In this document: in pieces, positions 54,943 to 58,576 of the stretch
Layout of the letters: each line of letters opens with the position of its first letter
How positions within the stretch are numbered: position 1 is the first letter of the stretch
Assembly: GCA_020622105.1 (NCBI GenBank)
Contig: JAHRYP010000016.1
Coordinates: forward strand, 1-58,576
DNA from: Methylotenera sp.
GTDB lineage: Bacteria > Pseudomonadota > Gammaproteobacteria > Burkholderiales > Methylophilaceae
Direction: 5' to 3'
Length of the DNA stretch: 58,576 bases
Program-made: the position numbers and the translations under genes
The notes under the pieces: model-generated
Databases searched by the model: none
What the model was told of the DNA's origin: nothing
What the model saw: only the letters and a program-made list of their open reading frames with translations

Positions 54943-55284
54943 TTACTTTTTACGCGCTACAGTATTCGGGAGCGGATAGTGGTAATAAAGCGTATTTAAG
55001 TGCCGGGCAACACTTTCGATATCGTGATTATCCCATTTGAGGTTTGAAATGCTTTGCCATAACCTCACCTGAGAGACGAGGCTGGGCCAATCAGAAACCT
55101 TTTTATTTGCGAGCCAGTGCTTCTGTTCGGTATGGCATGCAACGCAGTGCAATGAATAAAGCAGTTTACCGCGAGAGACGTCATTATCGGTTTGTTCATC
55201 CGCTTGAGCAGGGCTGCTCAAAGAGAGTGCGAATGAGGCCAATGCCAATATAGGCACTATTGATTTTATTAACTTAAAATTCAT
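54943..55284 (-). CDS. Small periplasmic cytochrome c
   Basis: A 113-aa protein: signal peptide ending SPAQA, then one haem site CVACH. No methionine occurs after the start, so the usual Met axial ligand is missing; His in KHWL, NHDIESVARHL or YYHYP could serve, or the iron may be five-coordinate. Mature part has Trp-rich helices (SDWPSLVSQVRLWQSISNLKW). The partner is not evident; it is just upstream of the ars region on the minus strand. Family DHC/SHP-like is possible. Confidence 0.8.
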   Translation of the reverse strand: MNFKLIKSIVPILALASFALSLSSPAQADEQTDNDVSRGKLLYSLHCVACHTEQKHWLANKKVSDWPSLVSQVRLWQSISNLKWDNHDIESVARHLNTLYYHYPLPNTVARKK

Positions 55285-55444
55285 ACGTAATTTCTTTCAA
55301 TCTCAAAATTGATGTCGATCCACGTTAAATATTCGCTTTATAAAGTGACAAAATTTACCACGCATTTTATTAAGGCAATAGGCTATGTACACTAGCACCC
55401 GATGCTAAACGATCACATATAAAGCTACCTGATATCATTCAAGC

Positions 55445-55725
55445 TTAATCGTAAAAGTAATGACCCGGTTCACGAGTGCTTTCAATTTTCAAACCGGCGC
55501 GTTTGATTTTTGCAATGGCTCTGATTACATCGGCTACCTTCACTTTATTTGCTTTTGCTACACTTTCAACGGCGGCAATCGCTACAGCCATGCCTTCACT
55601 ATTTTTAGACAAGGCCGCTTTTTGTTTCTCTTTTTCAATTTTGATTTGCTGCCTGATACTTTTAACTTTTGCTTCAGCTTCTTTTAATAATTCCTCTTTA
55701 GTTTTTTTGCACGTACCGTAGCCAT
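55445..55725 (-). pseudogene. Small coiled-coil protein gene interrupted at an A7 tract
   Basis: From ATG at 55725 the frame reads MATVRAKK and then hits a stop after the A7 run (55702-55708 as T7). With one more A it reads KTKEELLKEAEAK, a Lys/Glu-rich helical stretch, GMAVAIAAVESVAKANKVKVADVIRAIAKIKRAGLKIE and ends PGHYFYD at 55445 (about 93 aa). Overall: basic start, coiled coil, then a compact domain. It is not a classical H-NS (no GRGRxP motif). The ATG is preceded by GGAATTTTTAAA. Either the sequence misses an A or expression needs slippage. Confidence 0.7.
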
Positions 55726-56191
55726 TTTAAAAATTCCTTTATGAAATTAAATAACCATAATTTTATTGTGCGCTTAATGCTTGCAATCTGCAACGCTTGG
55801 ATTTGGAATACTGGCTGTGGCTGAAAGTTGTCAGGTATGCCTCAGAGAGTGAGGGGGAGCGGCGATATACTGAGGGTTACCAGTATGACGGCGTGATGCG
55901 GTTAAAAAAATATTATCACACTGTATACAAGAAGAATAATTAATAATAGCTAGACAAAAAAATAGCGCTTCTGCAAAAAAGCGCTATTAAACTTGGAGAA
56001 AATATACTGCAAACCAATATATATGTGTGCATATTACCGAGTAATAATTAATGAATTATTTCAGATGGTTAACTAATTGTTTCATTTGCGAATAAATCAA
56101 ATAAATCTGAATACTAATGATCACTTAAGACTGGATGCGATGTCTTTTCAGGTACTATCTAACCTTGACCAATCAAGTGATGTAACCCCTA
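55726..56191. other. Gene-free region upstream of hflX
   Basis: About 466 bp without a supportable reading frame on either strand. It contains the promoters for the minus-strand small gene and for hflX, a dyad ATACTG-8 nt-CAGTAT at 55867-55886, and the minus-strand terminator at 55954-55988. The rest is AT-rich with nothing recognised. Confidence 0.6.
55954..55988 (-). terminator. Terminator-like hairpin with no assigned gene
   Basis: On the minus strand AATAGCGCTT and AAGCGCTATT (10 bp, 8-nt loop) are followed by a 7-T run (55954-55960). No minus-strand gene lies between it and hflX (plus, from 56192), so it may end a small RNA or be a relic. Confidence 0.7.
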
Positions 56192-57481
56192 ATGCAAACA
56201 GAAGTAAAAGATAAACCCAGATACGCCATTGTGGCGGCCGTACAACTACCTAGCGTGACTGACCTTGAGTTTGGATCTCTGGTGCGTGATCTTCAACCGC
56301 TGGACGTTGTGGTCAAAACATTTGTACAGAAGCGCATGGGATTTGACAATGCGTGATATCTGGGCACCGGTAAGCGCCAGGAAATAAACGAATATGTAAG
56401 TAATGAGCTTGAGACTGAAATAGAAGCATTACTGGTAGACCACGAAATATCGCCATCGCAAGCACGTAATCTCGAGCTTGAAGTTGGCTGTGAAGTCATG
56501 GATCGCACGATGGTGATTCTGGAAATCTTTCACCGCAATGCACGCTCACGTGCAGCGCGTGCCCAAGTGGAGATTGCGCGCCTTGGCTATATGGCACCAC
56601 GTCTGCGTGAAGCGGCAAAACTTGCGGGTCCGCAAGGGCGGCAGCGTAGTGGTGAAGGTGGGCGCGGTGCAGGTGAATCACAAACCGAGCTGGATCGACG
56701 CAAGATTCGTGACCGTATTGCAGAACTGCAGCTTGAGATTGTTGCCATGGACGCCGAGCGTAAAACGCAGCGCGCAAGGCGACAAGAGCGCAAGGGGCTT
56801 GCCGCCGTTGCACTCGTTGGCTATACCAACGCCGGCAAATCTACATTGATGCGCGCGCTCACGGGTAGCGAAGTGCTAGTGGCAAACAAACTCTTTGCAA
56901 CACTAGATACCACAGTGCGCGCTCTTTACCCGGAAAGCGTGCCACGCGTGCTGGTGAGTGACACTGTTGGCTTCATCAAAAATCTGCCTCACGGCCTTGT
57001 CGCTTCATTTAAATCAACATTGGATGAAGCGCTTGATGCCTCTTTGTTACTACACGTCATTGATGCAAGTGACCCCGGTTTTGAGCGTCAGCTAGAAGTG
57101 ACCGATGAAGTGCTGGAAGAGATCGGCGCCAATGTCGTGCCGCGTATCCGAGTATTTAACAAGATAGACCACGTTGGTGACGCTGCGGCACAAGCTGAAT
57201 GTGAAGCAGCTTTGCGTGCCAAATACCCGGATTGCATTGTGATGAGTGCACGTAGACCGGATGAAGTTGCAAAGCTGCACCATAAAATTGTTGAATTTTT
57301 TCAACAGGATCTGGTTGAAACGGAGATTTTTTTACCGTGGACAGCGCAGCAGCTACGCGGAGAAATCTACGCCAACTGCCAGGTGCTGGAAGAGCGCTCA
57401 GATAACGATGGTGCCTTTTTCAGGGTGCGCAGTGAGGCTGATGTAATTAAAAAAATACGTGAGCAGTGCGGCGTGGAATGA
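56192..57481 (+). pseudogene. hflX: GTPase HflX homologue with in-frame TGA at codon 55
   Basis: Read through, the frame gives a full-length HflX of about 429 aa: N-terminal domain with QKRMGFDNA-stop-YLGTGKRQEI, RNARSRAARAQVEIARLGYM, glycine-rich GEGGRGAGESQTELDRRKIRDRI, GTPase motifs VGYTNAGKST (G1), SDTVGFIKNLPH (G3), and FNKIDHVGD (G4). The TGA is at 56354-56356, where E. coli HflX has KYF; the downstream ATG 56498 could give a truncated GTPase. Codons look GC-richer than the neighbourhood, and the sequence differs from the E. coli type, so it may be a second paralogue. In-frame start checked: an in-frame TAA precedes 56192. Confidence 0.85.
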
Positions 57482-57889
57482 TGTAAAAAATACACAATTG
57501 ACTTCAAGATTTGGCTGATCGGATCAAAGATAACCGAGCTCGCATGGCATTATGCTTGGTGCTGAATTTAAGGCATTCGACTAAAATCAATCGTGCAAGT
57601 GCCGGAAAATTAAAACGCCCCGATCTCTCGAAAAGGGCGTTTCTATTAGTGCTCAAAGATGATTAGGTTTATTGAGCTACGTTATTCTTTGATTATTACG
57701 ATGCAGTGTTCAATCAGTAAAATCTTGCAAAAAATCAAGTCTATACCTTATTGCCAGCTACCGCCTCTGCATGTTCATCAATTTTATATAAAAACTTTTA
57801 TCTAGCCTAAACCCTAAATATAAAATACATAGTATATTACTTTTTGCATTTTTATCATTTTTTAGCACAATTATATTAATTCAAATTAA
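57482..57889. other. Gene-free region between hflX and the pilin
   Basis: About 408 bp with no supportable reading frame. It holds the hairpin at 57613-57642 and, from about 57660, very AT-rich sequence that leads into the pilin gene. No clear promoter box was recognised there. Confidence 0.6.
57613..57642 (+). terminator. Terminator-like hairpin downstream of hflX
   Basis: AAACGCCC (57613-57620) pairs with GGGCGTTT (57635-57642) around a 14-nt loop; the tail is only weakly T-rich (CTATTAG). It lies about 130 nt past the hflX stop and is the only candidate terminator there. Confidence 0.6.
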
Positions 57890-58291
57890 ATGGTGTGGTT
57901 TATGTTTCATTTTTTTAATATTCAATGCAAGGCTTTTATAAACTTCTTCAATAACGAACGTGGCGTTACTTCTGTTGAATATGCGTTAATTGTGAGTTTC
58001 ATTGCGCTCGCAATTATATTTTCGGCTGGTTCATTAGGTTCTGGCCTTAATAATGCATTTAGTAATATTTCAACTGTTCTTACAGTGGCTTCAGGGGGTA
58101 GCAGCAGTAGCGGTAACAGTGCCAACACTAGTAATGGTAATAGTGGCGGTAATACTGGCAGCCCTAATAATAGTAATGGCAACAACAGCAATAACGCCAG
58201 TAATAACAATGGCAACAATAATAACAACAACAGCAACGGTAACAACAACAGTAATAACAATGGCAAAAACAATAATAACGGTAACAACTAA
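57890..58291 (+). CDS. Flp-type pilin with a long Asn-rich tail
   Basis: A 133-aa protein. FNNERG-VTSVEYALIVSFIALAIIFSAGSLGSG contains the prepilin-peptidase site (after Gly) and the E5-Y6 pair of Flp/Fap pilins, then the hydrophobic helix and FSNIS. Flp pilins are normally 50-70 aa; here residues 72-133 are almost only Asn, Gly and Ser. It could be secreted by a Tad system, but no tad/cpa genes are in the window. A second ATG at 57902 is an alternative start. Confidence 0.85.
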   Translation: MVWFMFHFFNIQCKAFINFFNNERGVTSVEYALIVSFIALAIIFSAGSLGSGLNNAFSNISTVLTVASGGSSSSGNSANTSNGNSGGNTGSPNNSNGNNSNNASNNNGNNNNNNSNGNNNSNNNGKNNNNGNN

Positions 58292-58470
58292 CCGCTAGAC
58301 ACATTTCTCAACTAATACATGATCTCAAAAAAATGTGTCACTAAGATTAAAGCTGTGTATGCGTGACAAGCTAATCCTCAATAGAGTAATTTTAATTAGC
58401 TAAAAGCATCTATGCTTATATCTGGCATTTCCCTGATATAAAAAACAAGTAACTTAACTTACAGAAAATA

Positions 58471-58576
58471 TCAGATGTAGTAAATAACTAGCCTGCCGTC
58501 TCCCAAATACGCGGCAATCAGCAAGCAAGTCATGGCAACTACCGTTAGGTTTCTACGTAGCGGCATATACCAGGCT
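58471..58576 (-). CDS. Possible 3' end of a membrane-protein gene (partial)
   Basis: From the window edge one minus-strand frame stays open for about 34 codons and ends at a TGA (58471-58473). It reads WYMPLRRNLTVVAMTC then LLIAAYLGDGRLVIYYI, a hydrophobic stretch. Too short to identify; a chance frame cannot be excluded. Confidence 0.25.
   Translation of the reverse strand, partial: AWYMPLRRNLTVVAMTCLLIAAYLGDGRLVIYYI

Noticed and set aside
56354-56356. TGA in hflX as a selenocysteine codon
   Set aside because: No selenoprotein form of HflX is known, and the following CTGG...CCAG pairing uses bases that encode the conserved YLGTGKR segment and lacks a clear SECIS loop.
58100-58290. CRISPR or satellite array in the Asn-rich DNA
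   Set aside because: There are no spaced direct repeats of fixed length; the pattern is explained by Asn/Gly/Ser codons in an open frame.

Overview
The window reads as a contiguous chromosomal segment of a Gram-negative betaproteobacterium. Protein wording and gene order (recA-recX-alaS-lysC; pcnB-folK-dNK-panB-panC-panD; phoH-ybeY-corC; yjgA/pmbA divergent; glyQ-glyS-gmhB-plsC) resemble Methylophilaceae (Methylotenera-like) most. That is an inference from family memory: no methylotrophy marker or rRNA lies in the window. No rRNA operon, prophage, insertion sequence or CRISPR array was seen.

Layout. 1-6 kb: end of a tRNA-Arg, tRNA-Ser(GCU), then lysC, alaS, recX and recA on the minus strand, with a small His/Gly/Tyr-rich secreted protein divergent from recA. 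6-18 kb: cinA-type amidase, pgpA, thiL and mog (overlapping or tightly packed); a PDZ protein; a TusA-like protein lacking its cysteine beside nhaD; yjgA and pmbA flanking a palindromic repeat; a PAS-PAS-GGDEF-EAL protein; amtB with a candidate sigma-54 promoter. 18-30 kb: mlaA, photolyase, rlmH, rsfS, the pantothenate genes (panD with a frameshifted tail), a deoxynucleoside kinase, folK, pcnB, a second copy of the palindromic repeat, a cobalamin adenosyltransferase, murI and ilvE. 30-46.7 kb: sco, a YgjP-like peptidase, plsC, gmhB, glyS, glyQ, lnt, mscL, corC, ybeY, psiE, phoH, miaB, cysG and an EnvZ/OmpR pair.

46.7-58.6 kb is more accessory: two EF-hand proteins, a frame-broken COG3146-type acyltransferase gene, a complete minus-strand arsenic operon (arsR-arsC-arsD-arsA-acr3, arsD frameshifted), an unusual cytochrome c, a small gene broken at an A7 tract, an hflX paralogue with an in-frame TGA, and a Flp-type pilin with a long Asn-rich tail.

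The most notable signals are: (i) five coding regions carrying one frame or stop lesion each although the rest of the reading frame is conserved; three of them look like single missing bases, so sequence error must be separated from real decay or recoding; (ii) two copies of a 100-145 bp imperfect palindrome; (iii) the Asn-rich Flp pilin; (iv) several strong dyads at control positions (amtB promoter, photolyase start, pcnB/folK overlap, upstream of arsR) and a minus-strand terminator with no gene in front of it.
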